The position numbers and the translations under genes were made by a program. A stretch of DNA of 64,000 nt, from the NCBI GenBank assembly GCA_900545275.1, contig UQYG01000012.1, positions 1 through 64,000 on the forward strand. The letters run 5' to 3'. Under the pieces are notes generated by a model, which was not told the origin of the DNA, did no database searches, and worked only from the letters and a program-made list of their open reading frames with translations. The first letter of the stretch is position 1, and every line of letters begins with the position of its first letter. Below are positions 26,230 to 35,613 of this stretch, piece by piece. Source of the DNA: an uncultured Sutterella sp. (GTDB lineage: Bacteria > Pseudomonadota > Gammaproteobacteria > Burkholderiales > Burkholderiaceae_F).

Positions 26230-27840
26230 TCAGGATTTCTTGTTTCCGGTGGTTTTGCGAGAGCGTGTGTTTCGGGTCGCACCGCCGGATTTTTTGTTGT
26301 TTCTCGCGGCGGCCCGCTCCTGTTCGCGCCTTTCTTTTTCCGCTTTGGCTCGTTCTTCTCTGAGTTCTCGGATCCGTCCGTTGGCCTCCTGATTGAGTTC
26401 CTTCGGGATGATGCCGAGCCGTTTGAGCCTGCGGTAAAGGTGCGTGCGCTCTACGCCGACGCTGCGCGCCGCCTCGACCACTCGTAGGTTCGCCTGCAGG
26501 AGGTGCGTGAGGAAGTAGCTGCGCTCCACCTGATCGCGCACCTTGCGCACGGGCATGTTGTAGTCGAGCAGAAGATTGTAGGCGCGCACATAGACGAGCG
26601 GCATCTTCGGGAGCACCGTCATGGCGACGGCGTCGCGCAGTTGCCTGTGCAGGCTCTTGGGGTTGAGTTCCGGGAAGGTGAGCGGCGTGGGGTAAAAACG
26701 TTCCGAGAAGTCGACGCAGAACTGATTCTTAGTGTCGAAGAGTTCGTCGTCCTTGCGGTCATCATCCTTTACGTCCCGAACCTCGGCGTAGCCGCGTTCG
26801 GATTCGGCGTTGTACACCGGTTCTGGCAGAACCGTGATGTCCCTGACGCCAGGCAGAGGCTCGTCGATCCGGTTGATGTTCGAGAGGAATTCCAGCGATC
26901 GCTGCAACGCCAGTTCGGGTTCCGACGGCAGGCCGAGATCGGAGCCGTCTGCTTTCGTGCGGATCGCCTGGTCATGGTAGAGTCCGAGCGGAAGGCCGAT
27001 CTGACGGGACTGCATGCGGTCCTTCATGATCGAGAGAAAGCGCGAGAAATACCGGCGCTTGAGGGCACGATTGGCGGAGCTGAGCATCCAGTCGGCCGAT
27101 TCGTACTCGGGGTGCGCACACACGAGGTCGCGCAGAAGTCCGGCGAGCATCTTGAGGATGTAGTTCGGACCGCCTCGCGTTTGTTTGCGCCGTTCCGTGA
27201 TTTCACCGTACAGGTCTTCCGCGGAGCGGGAGTGCGTCAGATCTTCGTTGAGGCTGCGGCGAAAGTTGTTGAAGAGTTGCCGCAACTTTTTGTCGGAGCG
27301 CACGGGAACCTTTTTGCCGTTGATCGTAAAGTCGCGCACGGCGGGATGCCCGGGCTGTGCCGGAGGGAGAGTCGAGGGGCGGGCGGCCGTTTGTCCCGGG
27401 GAACGGAAGGGCTGGGCGGAGGGCATCGTTGCGGGCTCCGCTTTCGGAGAGGCGCTCTGGGCGTGCGTGGCGATCCACTCCTGAATGACGCCGTGCACCG
27501 TTTCCAGGAGGCGCTTCATCGAAATGGGCTTTTCCAGGAAGTCTTTGGCGCCGAGTTTGACGGCCTCCATGGCCGTTTCAATGGTGCCGTGCCCCGACAT
27601 AACGACCACGGAGGTGGTACGCAGCAGATTGCGTCCCACCCACTCCTTGAGCAGCGTGATGCCGTCGGTGTCGGGCATCCAGATGTCGAGAAGGATCAGG
27701 TTGAAGGTTTCCTGGGCGAGCATCTGTCGCGCGTGCGTCGCGTCGGGCGCCTCGTACACGAGAAATCCCTCTTCGGAAAGAATTTCCGAGAGCAGGGAGC
27801 GGATGCCGCTTTCGTCGTCAACGATGAGAATCTTGATCAT
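26230..27840 (-). CDS. NtrX-like response regulator with the AAA+ domain replaced
   Basis: The 536-residue protein begins with a receiver domain (1-120): acidic Asp8-Asp9, phospho-acceptor Asp52 in LLDIWMPDTDG, Ser82 and Lys104 in FLEKPI. A proline/alanine-rich linker (about 127-170) follows. The C-terminus has a Fis-type HTH (about 447-476; VVEAARSVGVERTHLYRRLKRLG), as in NtrC/NtrX proteins, then a basic tail. The roughly 270 residues between do not show Walker A, Walker B or GAFTGA motifs, so the sigma-54 activator domain is absent and replaced by an unrecognised helical domain. It lies downstream of an NtrY-like kinase, the ntrX position. Confidence 0.85.
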   Translation of the reverse strand: MIKILIVDDESGIRSLLSEILSEEGFLVYEAPDATHARQMLAQETFNLILLDIWMPDTDGITLLKEWVGRNLLRTTSVVVMSGHGTIETAMEAVKLGAKDFLEKPISMKRLLETVHGVIQEWIATHAQSASPKAEPATMPSAQPFRSPGQTAARPSTLPPAQPGHPAVRDFTINGKKVPVRSDKKLRQLFNNFRRSLNEDLTHSRSAEDLYGEITERRKQTRGGPNYILKMLAGLLRDLVCAHPEYESADWMLSSANRALKRRYFSRFLSIMKDRMQSRQIGLPLGLYHDQAIRTKADGSDLGLPSEPELALQRSLEFLSNINRIDEPLPGVRDITVLPEPVYNAESERGYAEVRDVKDDDRKDDELFDTKNQFCVDFSERFYPTPLTFPELNPKSLHRQLRDAVAMTVLPKMPLVYVRAYNLLLDYNMPVRKVRDQVERSYFLTHLLQANLRVVEAARSVGVERTHLYRRLKRLGIIPKELNQEANGRIRELREERAKAEKERREQERAAARNNKKSGGATRNTRSRKTTGNKKS

Positions 27841-27916
27841 GGTCGTCGCAGAACTCGAAGAATTCGATTTTACCAAAAGCGCCGTAAAGTCCTGTCTCCT
27901 CAGGGCGGTGAGGATG

Positions 27917-30175
27917 TCAAAGTAAGGTGTGGTCAGGTTCGGTTTCGTTCGCTCCGTCGCCAGACTCGTTCTGCACGGCCTGGACGATGATTTCCACCTG
28001 AGCGCCGCACGGGGCGTCCGTGCGGTTGGATAGATGGATGGCGGCCCCGTGGTTGTCCAAAATCTTTTTGACCATGGGCAGTCCGAGTCCCGTACCCGTT
28101 TCCTTGGTGGTGACGTACGGTTCAAAGGCGTGGGAGAGAATCTTCTCGCTGAATCCGGAGCCGTTGTCCTTCAGAAGGAGGCGGATGGCGTAGGGAACGG
28201 ATTCGTTGTCCCGAAAAAGCGCTTCCGTTGTGATGACGATCCGGGGCTTTTCCACGTTTGCCATAGCGTCGACGCTGTTGTTCACAAGATTGTGGAAAAT
28301 CTGCTTCCATTGTCCGGCGTCGATCATGACGCGGCACCGGAGTGCGCCGGGGCGGAAAATAACGGGCATGCCCGCCGAGTGATAGAGAGACACCACCTCA
28401 AAGAGGAATTCGTCGAAAACGATCGACTTGGGACGGGCGTCGGGAATCCTGGCAAATTGCCGGAAGTCGTCCACCATGGTCTTGAGGGCGTCGACCTGTG
28501 TAATGATGGTGCCCGTCGTGCGCTGCAGAAGGGAAAGGTCTGCCGGATCGGAGAGCTTTTCGGCGAGCTTCCATTCGAGGCGTTCCGCGGAGAGCCGGAT
28601 GGGCGTGAGCGGATTTTTGATTTCGTGTGCGAGACGCCGGGCCACTTCTCCCCAGGCGGCCGAGCGTTGCGCTTCCACGATGGGGGAAATGTCGTCGAAC
28701 ACGACGACGAGTCCCGTCTGAGCGCCAAGCGGCATGGGCGCGATGCGCAGGAAGAGAGGCATGTTGTGCGGCGTTCGCTGCAGTTCGAATTCAAACGAGA
28801 AGGACTCGTCTGCGCGGCGTTTGTCGCGCTCGCGACAGAGCGATGCGGCGAGCGTCGGTTCCGTCTCCCGCAGTTGCGACCCGACGGCGCAGCAACGGTC
28901 GCCGAGCATGCGGTGGGCGGCGTCGTTGCTTGTCACGAGCGTGAGATCCGCGTCAAAGACGATCACGCCCGAGGAAATCGTAGCGAGGACGCGCTCGAGG
29001 TAGGCCTGGGCCTGTTCGGCCGTTCGGCGTTGGCGCTCGAGCGACTGATGGGCTTCAGAGAGCTGTCCGATCATCGTGTTGAAGGACTGGGTGAGCGTGT
29101 TGATCTCGTCGCTTCCGGAAAATTCCCGGATCGGTTGAAAAACGCCTTCGGCTACGCGGCGCGTGCCGCGTGCGAGCTGTGCGAGAGGTTGGGCGGCGCG
29201 CTTCGCGAAGGAGATGGCCGCGACGATGGCGCCGAAGGCGGTGAGGAGCAACGTGATCGTGAGAGTCGTGCCGTAAATCGTGCGAAGCGAATCACGGGAG
29301 AAAAGGAGTTCCTGATAGTCGCGGTACCCCGCGAGCAGTTCAGCCGCGTTCTCGGTAACGGAGGATTCGACCGGTCGGATGAGCTGCAGATAGAGCTGTT
29401 CCGTACGGGCGTTCCCGAGAAGGCCGCCGCCGAACGAGTCCGAGAGATAACCGTCGCTCGGAATCGGCACGATGACGCGGATCGAGAGGGCGGCATCGGG
29501 ATTCTGTTCGCTCGCTTCGAAGATGTCGCCGTCCACCGTCGAGTAGATGCCCGTATTTTTGGCGGCCTGAATCTGCAGGTGCCCGGGCATGCTCGGGAGA
29601 ATGAGGTCGAGCTTTGAGCCCGATGCGGCCGCTACGGCGGTGAGATTGCCTGTTAAGACGAGGGCGTCGGCACCTTGAAGATGTTCAACCTGACGCAGGA
29701 GCTCTCCCATCAGTAGCGACTGTGGAACGTTGCGCAGGGTCTGGGCGATCCGACGGGCTTCTTCTTCCGTGTCGGCCCGTTGCCTCGCCAGGATGCTTCG
29801 GGTGATGGTGACGCCGCTTTCGAGCGCGCGCTCGACCCGCACGTCGAACCACGCTTCAATGCTTCGCGCAATGAAGGCGCTTGAAATGAAGAAGAGCACG
29901 ATGGTCGGCACCACCGCGAGAACCATGATCGATAGCGTGAGGCGGACCGTGAGTTTGGAGCCGAAGATCCCCGCCCGGTAGCGGCGTAGCAATTGCCACC
30001 CCATTGCCACCACGATGCCGAAGAGCGTGATGACGAGAAAGACGTTGAGGATCAGAAGGACGGGGTAGTATCCGTCGAAAAGAGTCGGATCGGCGCTCGA
30101 GATGGCGAGGCCGAAGAGAGCGATGCATCCGAAGGCAAGCGCTGCGGCAACGGCAAAACGAAGCTTGTGATGCAT
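27917..30175 (-). CDS. NtrY-like sensor histidine kinase
   Basis: The 752-residue membrane kinase has N-terminal membrane helices, a periplasmic sensing region, a further helix with HAMP domain (about residues 300-370), a PAS domain, then HisKA and HATPase. The phospho-acceptor His517 is in LAHEIKNPLTPIRL. N-box NNSVDAM and G boxes DNGSGFS and TGLGLPMV are intact. NtrY kinases sense nitrogen or redox status in relatives. The ATG at 30175 is five bases after the DUF4390 gene; a TTG seven codons upstream overlaps that gene. Confidence 0.9.
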   Translation of the reverse strand: MHHKLRFAVAAALAFGCIALFGLAISSADPTLFDGYYPVLLILNVFLVITLFGIVVAMGWQLLRRYRAGIFGSKLTVRLTLSIMVLAVVPTIVLFFISSAFIARSIEAWFDVRVERALESGVTITRSILARQRADTEEEARRIAQTLRNVPQSLLMGELLRQVEHLQGADALVLTGNLTAVAAASGSKLDLILPSMPGHLQIQAAKNTGIYSTVDGDIFEASEQNPDAALSIRVIVPIPSDGYLSDSFGGGLLGNARTEQLYLQLIRPVESSVTENAAELLAGYRDYQELLFSRDSLRTIYGTTLTITLLLTAFGAIVAAISFAKRAAQPLAQLARGTRRVAEGVFQPIREFSGSDEINTLTQSFNTMIGQLSEAHQSLERQRRTAEQAQAYLERVLATISSGVIVFDADLTLVTSNDAAHRMLGDRCCAVGSQLRETEPTLAASLCRERDKRRADESFSFEFELQRTPHNMPLFLRIAPMPLGAQTGLVVVFDDISPIVEAQRSAAWGEVARRLAHEIKNPLTPIRLSAERLEWKLAEKLSDPADLSLLQRTTGTIITQVDALKTMVDDFRQFARIPDARPKSIVFDEFLFEVVSLYHSAGMPVIFRPGALRCRVMIDAGQWKQIFHNLVNNSVDAMANVEKPRIVITTEALFRDNESVPYAIRLLLKDNGSGFSEKILSHAFEPYVTTKETGTGLGLPMVKKILDNHGAAIHLSNRTDAPCGAQVEIIVQAVQNESGDGANETEPDHTLL

Positions 30176-30179
30176 CGAC

Positions 30180-30782
30180 TCACTCCGTTTCGGCAACTTC
30201 GGGAGGAATCTCGATGGGGGTCCACTCGGAAGTGAGGGTCCACTCGTCGGCCCCCGCCGTCGTCACCTGCATGGGTTTGGGGAGTTTACTAGCGTCGAGT
30301 GAAAAACGAACTTCGGCGGTGTAATCGTTGGGATCGCGGATGACGTCGGACGGTCCTACACGCCAGCGGCGGATGTTCTTGACGAGCGGCAGGGCCTGCT
30401 CGTAAGTGTCGAAGCTCTGTGAGAGACCGCCGTAGGAGACGCGGTAGCGCTGCGTGAGGGGATCGTAGGAGAGGCGCACGAAAAAATGGCGCTCTTCGAG
30501 CGTGCGGTCCAGCCAGTACCAACGTTCCTGACGCAGTTGAAAGTCGTGTCGGAAATAGAGCGCTATGCCCCGTTGCAGGGCTTCCCGCAAGGGTTGCGGC
30601 AGGTCGAATTCGTAGGAAGCCGCCAAAAAGAGCCCCGGGCTCTCTCCGGGTTCGTCCCGAGTGAGCTGCGCACGCATCAACGTAGCCTCGGCCGCCAGGG
30701 CGGCGGACGAAACCAGAAGCGTTCCCGCCGCGGCGGCGGCGAGAACGAATCGGCGAACGTTTTCTCGCTCGGGCATCAGCAT
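30180..30782 (-). CDS. DUF4390 family secreted protein
   Basis: The 200-residue protein has a signal peptide (FVLAAAAAGTLLVSSAALAA) and the DUF4390 pattern, including YEFDLPQPLREALQRGI, RQERWYWLD and YRVSYGGLSQSFDTYEQAL. The family is a fixed partner of NtrYX and RsmB in betaproteobacteria, suggesting an envelope role in NtrY sensing, but function is not established. It sits one base after rsmB and five before the kinase. Confidence 0.85.
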   Translation of the reverse strand: MLMPERENVRRFVLAAAAAGTLLVSSAALAAEATLMRAQLTRDEPGESPGLFLAASYEFDLPQPLREALQRGIALYFRHDFQLRQERWYWLDRTLEERHFFVRLSYDPLTQRYRVSYGGLSQSFDTYEQALPLVKNIRRWRVGPSDVIRDPNDYTAEVRFSLDASKLPKPMQVTTAGADEWTLTSEWTPIEIPPEVAETE

Positions 30783-30783
30783 C

Positions 30784-32085
30784 TCACTTCTTTCGAATCA
30801 GCGCGTAAAAGAACCCGTCGTGAATCCCCGGACGTTTTTCATCACCCGTCCAGGGCTCTTCCCAGGGAACCAAGGGCATCATACCCTCGTTTTTCTCCCC
30901 GAGTGGCACGAGCTCGGCGTCTTCGTTTTCCTTGAGGAAGGCTCGGATCTGCTCGGTCCCTTCTTCCGGGAAGACCGAACAGGTGCAGTAGAGAAGGTGG
31001 CCGCCCGACTTCAGTACGGGCCAGAGCGCGTGCAGAAGGCGTCGCTGTTGGCGTGCGAGCGACGCGATGTCTTCGGGACGGCGGATCCAGGGAACGTCGG
31101 GCTGACGGCGAACGATGCCGCTGGCGGTGCAGGGGGCGTCGAGCAGAACGGCGTCAAAGGGCCGTCCGTCATACCACTTCTCCGTGCGGGCTGCGTCGAT
31201 CGTTACCAGTCGCGCCGAGAGACCGAGGCGATCGAGCGTTTCTCGGATTTTCTCTGCGCGCTTCGGATCGATTTCGAGGGCCGTCACTTCGCAGTTGTAG
31301 CGCTCGAGCAGATGCGCCGTTTTTCCGCCTGGGGCGGCGCAGGCGTCGAGCACCCGATCGCCTGCGCGGACGGGGAGCAGATGGGCGGCGAGCTGCGTGC
31401 CGGCGTCCTGTACGGACACGAGCCCTTCGACAAATCCCGGCAGTGCGGTGACGGGGACGGGAGAGGCGAGCGTGAGTGCCTCCGCGCCGCTTTGAACCGA
31501 AGCGAGGTGATTTTGGGCCAGCAGAGATCGATAGGCGTCGGGCGTCGTTTTGCGCAAATTTACGCGCAACGTCATCGGAGGATGGCGCTGCACGAGCGTA
31601 AGAACGCGTTCCCAGTCCTCGGGCATGGCGCGCTTCATGCGCTCGATCCACCAAGAGGGTGCGTTGAAGCGTACGGTTTCGAGACGCTGCGCACGTGCGA
31701 AGCGCTCCTTTTCTTCCCGCACGAGCCGGCGTAAGACAGCGTTGAGAAAGCCCGCCCCTTTTTGCGTGTCGGGGCGGCGTTTTGCCGCCGTGACCAGTTG
31801 ATCGACGAGCGTGAAAGGCGTGAAGGTCTTCTCGCAAAGGGCGGCGATTCCGAGATGAAGGAGGGCCCGAAGAGCCGGATGCGGGGGACGTTCGACCAGA
31901 TCTTCTGTCACGGCGTCGCAGAGTGCCCGGTGACGAAGCGTCAGATAGAGGAGCGCCTGTACGGCCGAACGGTGCGAGGAGGGAACCCCCTCGAGGGCGC
32001 CTGCAAGGCTTCGTCCCTCGCCTAGACGAAGCTGGGCCTCGACCACCCAGCGGGCTACTTGGGAGAGCGGGAGCTGTTCACTCAT
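30784..32085 (-). CDS. rsmB: 16S rRNA (cytosine-967-C5)-methyltransferase
   Basis: RsmB methylates C967 of 16S rRNA. The 433-residue protein has an N-terminal NusB-like domain (about 1-140) and a SAM methyltransferase domain: VLDACAAPGGKTAHLLE binds SAM, LLDAPCTASGIVRRQPD and YCTCSVFPEEGTEQI carry the two catalytic-type cysteines. It overlaps the fmt stop by four bases (ATGA), forming the fmt-rsmB-DUF4390-ntrYX operon. Confidence 0.96.
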   Translation of the reverse strand: MSEQLPLSQVARWVVEAQLRLGEGRSLAGALEGVPSSHRSAVQALLYLTLRHRALCDAVTEDLVERPPHPALRALLHLGIAALCEKTFTPFTLVDQLVTAAKRRPDTQKGAGFLNAVLRRLVREEKERFARAQRLETVRFNAPSWWIERMKRAMPEDWERVLTLVQRHPPMTLRVNLRKTTPDAYRSLLAQNHLASVQSGAEALTLASPVPVTALPGFVEGLVSVQDAGTQLAAHLLPVRAGDRVLDACAAPGGKTAHLLERYNCEVTALEIDPKRAEKIRETLDRLGLSARLVTIDAARTEKWYDGRPFDAVLLDAPCTASGIVRRQPDVPWIRRPEDIASLARQQRRLLHALWPVLKSGGHLLYCTCSVFPEEGTEQIRAFLKENEDAELVPLGEKNEGMMPLVPWEEPWTGDEKRPGIHDGFFYALIRKK

Positions 32086-33038
32086 GCAAGAACCTCGCCG
32101 ACCAAGATGGGAAGACTTTGCAGGAAACTGTCCGCCGGCATGCGGGGCTTTCCGGGACGCTGCAGGACGGTGGCGCGCAAGGCTCCTTCGCCGCAGGCAA
32201 CACTGAAGCCGTCCTTCACGGAGAGGACGGTGCCAGGGGCGCCTTCACCCGCGATGGGTTCGGCTTCCCACACCTTGATGTTCGTGTCTCCGTGCACGAA
32301 GTAGACGCTCGGGAAGGGCGTGAAGGCGCGGATACGGCGGGCGATGACTTCAGCGCTCTGCGTCCAGTCGATGCGCCCCTCGCTCTTGAGGAGTTTTTCC
32401 GCGTAGACGACGCCTTCTTCAGGTTGCGGCGTCCAGGTGAGGTCGTAGGGGTGTTCGAGAGCTTCGACGAGCAGATCCGCTCCGATACGGGCGATTCTGT
32501 CCATCAGCGTCGCGTTCGTGTCCTCCTTCGTGATCGGCGTCGAGCGAACAGAGATCATGGGGCCCGTGTCGAGCCCGAGCTCCATCTTCATGAGGGTGAC
32601 GCCCGTTTCGGCGTCGCCCGCTTCGATCGCGCGCGCGACCGGCGCCGCCCCGCGCCAACGGGGGAGAAGGCTGCCGTGAATGTTGATCGCCCGAATGTCA
32701 CGGTTGCGTCCGATACCCTTTGCGCATTCGAGAACGGGGGCGGGAAGGATCAGCCCGTAGGCCGCCACGATGAGCACGTCCGCCTCGAGATTCCTCAGGG
32801 TTTCATGCACGGCGGCTGCTCCCTCCGGGTCCCGCTTGAGGCTCAGCGTTTGAGGCGTCAGCACGGGAAGCCCGTGTTCGAGGGCCAGGGTCTTCACGGG
32901 CGAGGCCGTGAGCTTCATCCCGCGGCCGCTCGGCCGATCGGGTTGCGACAACACCAGGGCGATTTCATGACCCGCGCGGATCAGGGCTTCAAGCGCCACC
33001 GCGGCAAAGTCCGGAGTACCGGCAAAAATCAGACGCAT
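32082..33038 (-). CDS. fmt: Methionyl-tRNA formyltransferase
   Basis: Fmt formylates initiator Met-tRNA. The 318-residue protein has MRLIFAGTPDFAAVALEAL, the catalytic INIHGSLLPRWRGAAPV, GVTLMKMELGLDTGP and a C-terminal OB-like domain. It begins the minus-strand operon. Its usual partner def is nearby but separated by a gene on the other strand. Confidence 0.97.
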   Translation of the reverse strand: MRLIFAGTPDFAAVALEALIRAGHEIALVLSQPDRPSGRGMKLTASPVKTLALEHGLPVLTPQTLSLKRDPEGAAAVHETLRNLEADVLIVAAYGLILPAPVLECAKGIGRNRDIRAINIHGSLLPRWRGAAPVARAIEAGDAETGVTLMKMELGLDTGPMISVRSTPITKEDTNATLMDRIARIGADLLVEALEHPYDLTWTPQPEEGVVYAEKLLKSEGRIDWTQSAEVIARRIRAFTPFPSVYFVHGDTNIKVWEAEPIAGEGAPGTVLSVKDGFSVACGEGALRATVLQRPGKPRMPADSFLQSLPILVGEVLA

Positions 33039-33145
33039 AGAGATTCCAAAGGAAGGTTTTCAAGGGCTTTCCGAAAGCCGACAACAATTTATCATTCCAT
33101 TATGCCGTGTTGCGATCCGCAACGGCCTGTTTCCAAGGAGTCGCC

Positions 33146-34039
33146 GTGCCCTTCTTCGAATACAACGAAAAACGTTTTCACTACGAAACCTACGGATCCG
33201 ACGACGCACCATCTCTGATCCTTCTCATGGGGCTCGGCATGGCGGGCAGCATGTGGCCGGAAGCCTTTTTTGTGCCATTTCTGCGCGCAGGCCTGCGGGT
33301 GATCGTCTTTGACAACCGAGATTCGGGGGAGAGCGTGCACTGCACGGAATCACCCGTGACGGAACGGGACGTTCTGACGGCCATCGGCAGGGCCGTTCTG
33401 CGTCGACCCGTTTCTGCGCCCTACGCGCTCGAAGACATGGCGATTGACGTGGAGCGCCTGATGGATCACCTGGCTGTCCGTCGGGCCCATGTGGTGGGAT
33501 TTTCCATGGGCGGTATGATCGCGCAGGTGCTTGCGACGCACAGTCCCAACCGCGTGGCAACGCTCTCGAGCCTTTCGTCGGCCGTGGGCAATCCTTCTAC
33601 GGGGATCGGAAAGTTCATGACGATCTACACGCTTCTCAAGGCGCCGGGCGAGAGTCCGGCAGAGAGAAAGAGTTATTACCGAAAGGTGTTGCGCTCGTTG
33701 GAGGGAAAGCGTTACGCCGCTACGGAAGAACAACTCGAAGCACAGGTCGCGATCGCCTCCGAAATGCCCTTTGACCCTGTCGCGACGAATCGTCAGCTGC
33801 TGGCGATTCTCGCGAGCGGCGACCGCAGTCATCAACTGCGGCAAATCACCGTGCCTACGCTCGTTGTGCACGGACGGGACGATCCGCTGCTTCCCTTCGC
33901 CGCGGGCGAGGAAACGGCCAGGCTGATCGAAGGAGCGAAGCTCATCGGCATCGGTGGCCTCGGCCATCAGATTCCCGAGGCGCTTTTCGGGACGATCGGC
34001 CAAGCCATTCTCTCCCACGTCTTTGCTCACCCCGCGTGA
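33146..34039 (+). CDS. Alpha/beta hydrolase
   Basis: The 297-residue protein shows the alpha/beta hydrolase fold: oxyanion region LLMGLGMAGSMW, the nucleophile elbow GFSMGGM (Ser), acid VHGRDDPLLPF and a terminal GGLGHQIPE (His). The GTG at 33146 has AAGGAG five bases upstream; an earlier in-frame start is inferior. The substrate is unknown. The gene interrupts the common def-fmt pair on the opposite strand. Confidence 0.85.
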   Translation: MPFFEYNEKRFHYETYGSDDAPSLILLMGLGMAGSMWPEAFFVPFLRAGLRVIVFDNRDSGESVHCTESPVTERDVLTAIGRAVLRRPVSAPYALEDMAIDVERLMDHLAVRRAHVVGFSMGGMIAQVLATHSPNRVATLSSLSSAVGNPSTGIGKFMTIYTLLKAPGESPAERKSYYRKVLRSLEGKRYAATEEQLEAQVAIASEMPFDPVATNRQLLAILASGDRSHQLRQITVPTLVVHGRDDPLLPFAAGEETARLIEGAKLIGIGGLGHQIPEALFGTIGQAILSHVFAHPA

Positions 34040-34043
34040 GGCA

Positions 34044-34565
34044 TTAGCCCTCCTGTTCGTGTTCGCGCTTGCGGCGGAGCTTAACGAGCTTCATGCGGGC
34101 GCGTTCCTTTTTCATGCGGCTCAGATGATCGATGAAGACCTTGCCGTCGAGGTGATCGAGTTCATGTTGCACGCAGACGGCAAGAAGGCCGTCCGCTTCG
34201 AATTCGAAGGGATTGCCGTCAAGGTCCTGAGCGCGCACCTTCACGGTGGCAGGACGCTTGACGTGTTCGTAGAGTCCCTTGAGAGAAAGACAGCCTTCCT
34301 CGTGGTCGACGAGCTCCCCGTCCGTAAAGAGAATTTCCGGGTTGACGAGAACCATCTGGCCGCTTTTGTCTTCGCTTACGTCGAGCACAACTATGCGGCG
34401 TAGCACGTTGACCTGATTGGCCGCAAGTCCGACGCCGGGCGCCGCGTACATGGTTTCGAGCATGTCGGCCGCAAGGGTTTTGAGGTCGTCGTTGAATTCG
34501 GTCACGGGCGCGGCTTTGGCCGCGAGGGTGGGATGCGGATACTGAAGGATGTTGAGAAGAGCCAT
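34044..34565 (-). CDS. def: Peptide deformylase
   Basis: Def removes the N-formyl group from new proteins. The 173-residue protein has all three motifs: GVGLAANQV, EGCLSL and QHELDHLDG, which supply the metal ligands and catalytic Glu. Its 3' end lies four bases from that of the alpha/beta hydrolase gene. It is divergent from the dprA-like gene. Confidence 0.97.
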   Translation of the reverse strand: MALLNILQYPHPTLAAKAAPVTEFNDDLKTLAADMLETMYAAPGVGLAANQVNVLRRIVVLDVSEDKSGQMVLVNPEILFTDGELVDHEEGCLSLKGLYEHVKRPATVKVRAQDLDGNPFEFEADGLLAVCVQHELDHLDGKVFIDHLSRMKKERARMKLVKLRRKREHEQEG

Positions 34566-34704
34566 GGCGTGCGGATTCTCGATAAAAGGAAACTGTTAAC
34601 CGTTGGGCGGTCGAAAATTATAACTTTTTTTGAAAAGGCCCCTGCCGTGTTTCCCGGGCATTTGCTATAACGGCCTCAAACGGTATGAGGAGGACGGGAT
34701 CGAC

Positions 34705-35613
34705 ATGACTGAGAACGGCGCTTGGATTCGGGCCTGGTGCGCATTCGGCTCTGTTTCGGGGTTGCCGATGGGGGATTTTCTGCGTCTTATCCGGGAGACG
34801 GGCGGTCCCGAGGAGGCGGCTGACGCTCCGTATGCGACGCACCTCAAAATTCTTGGGGCGAAGGGAGCGGACGCACTGCGGCGCGCACGCGACGAGAATG
34901 TTTTCGAAGCCACACGGGCCTGGCTCGAGCGTTGTCCCGACGCGCATGTCTGGACGGTGCTCGACGAGGATTTTCCCGTGCGTTTTCTCCATGCCGAGCG
35001 CAGTCCTCTCTGTCTGTTTGTACGCGGAAACCGCCGGCTTCTCTCGGGTACGGTGCTCCTTGTGGCCGGAGATGGTGCAGACGAAGAGACGCTCTACAAT
35101 ACGGCCGAGTTCTCTCGAAGCGTTCTTGAGGCGGGATATGTTCCGTCGTACGCCAATCGCAGTCCCCTTGAAAAAGTCGGCATCCGTGCGATAATCTCAT
35201 CCCCTTCTAGCCTCGCCGTCGTCTGGACGCAGGGGGCGCCTGACCGAATCGCCGGATCGGACCTGCCCCTGTGTACCCAACTTTTGCAAAAGGGCGGTCT
35301 CTTCGTCGGTTTCCGACCTCCCGGATTCGACGGTGACAAGACCGACGATGAAACCTTTTATTTGGACGTCGCGGCGGGAGCCGACGCCCTGCTTGTGCCG
35401 GGGTGTGCAAGAAATTCTTTCGTTCGGGAAGTGGCGGCCGAAATGACCCGTTGGGGACGCGACGTGTTTGCGGTTCCCGGTAGCATTCACGCCCCTTCGA
35501 GCAAGGGACCCCACCTTCTAATTCGCCAGGGGGCGAAGTTGGTGGAGTCCGTTCGTGATTTGACCGAAGAGCTTCCTGTGAAAACCTTCCGTATCGAAAA
35601 GGAATTTGTATGA
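34705..35613 (+). CDS. Degenerate DprA/Smf-like DNA-processing protein
   Basis: The 302-residue protein aligns with DprA, which loads RecA on incoming single-stranded DNA. The C-terminal part is clear (GRDVFAVPGSI, SKGPHLLIRQGAKLV). The core motifs are lost: the N-terminal GSR motif reads AGDGAD, SGLARGID reads SYANRSPLEK, and the FPxRNRIISGLS block reads DDETFYLDVAAGA. The reading frame is intact, so it may be a diverged rather than dead gene. The ATG at 34705 is preceded by GAGGAGG, somewhat far upstream. It overlaps topB by four bases, the normal dprA-topB order. Confidence 0.8.
   Translation: MTENGAWIRAWCAFGSVSGLPMGDFLRLIRETGGPEEAADAPYATHLKILGAKGADALRRARDENVFEATRAWLERCPDAHVWTVLDEDFPVRFLHAERSPLCLFVRGNRRLLSGTVLLVAGDGADEETLYNTAEFSRSVLEAGYVPSYANRSPLEKVGIRAIISSPSSLAVVWTQGAPDRIAGSDLPLCTQLLQKGGLFVGFRPPGFDGDKTDDETFYLDVAAGADALLVPGCARNSFVREVAAEMTRWGRDVFAVPGSIHAPSSKGPHLLIRQGAKLVESVRDLTEELPVKTFRIEKEFV

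Noticed and set aside
28034..29617. Long open frame antisense to the NtrY-like kinase
   Set aside because: It is the mirror of a gene with intact kinase motifs and has no recognisable domain.
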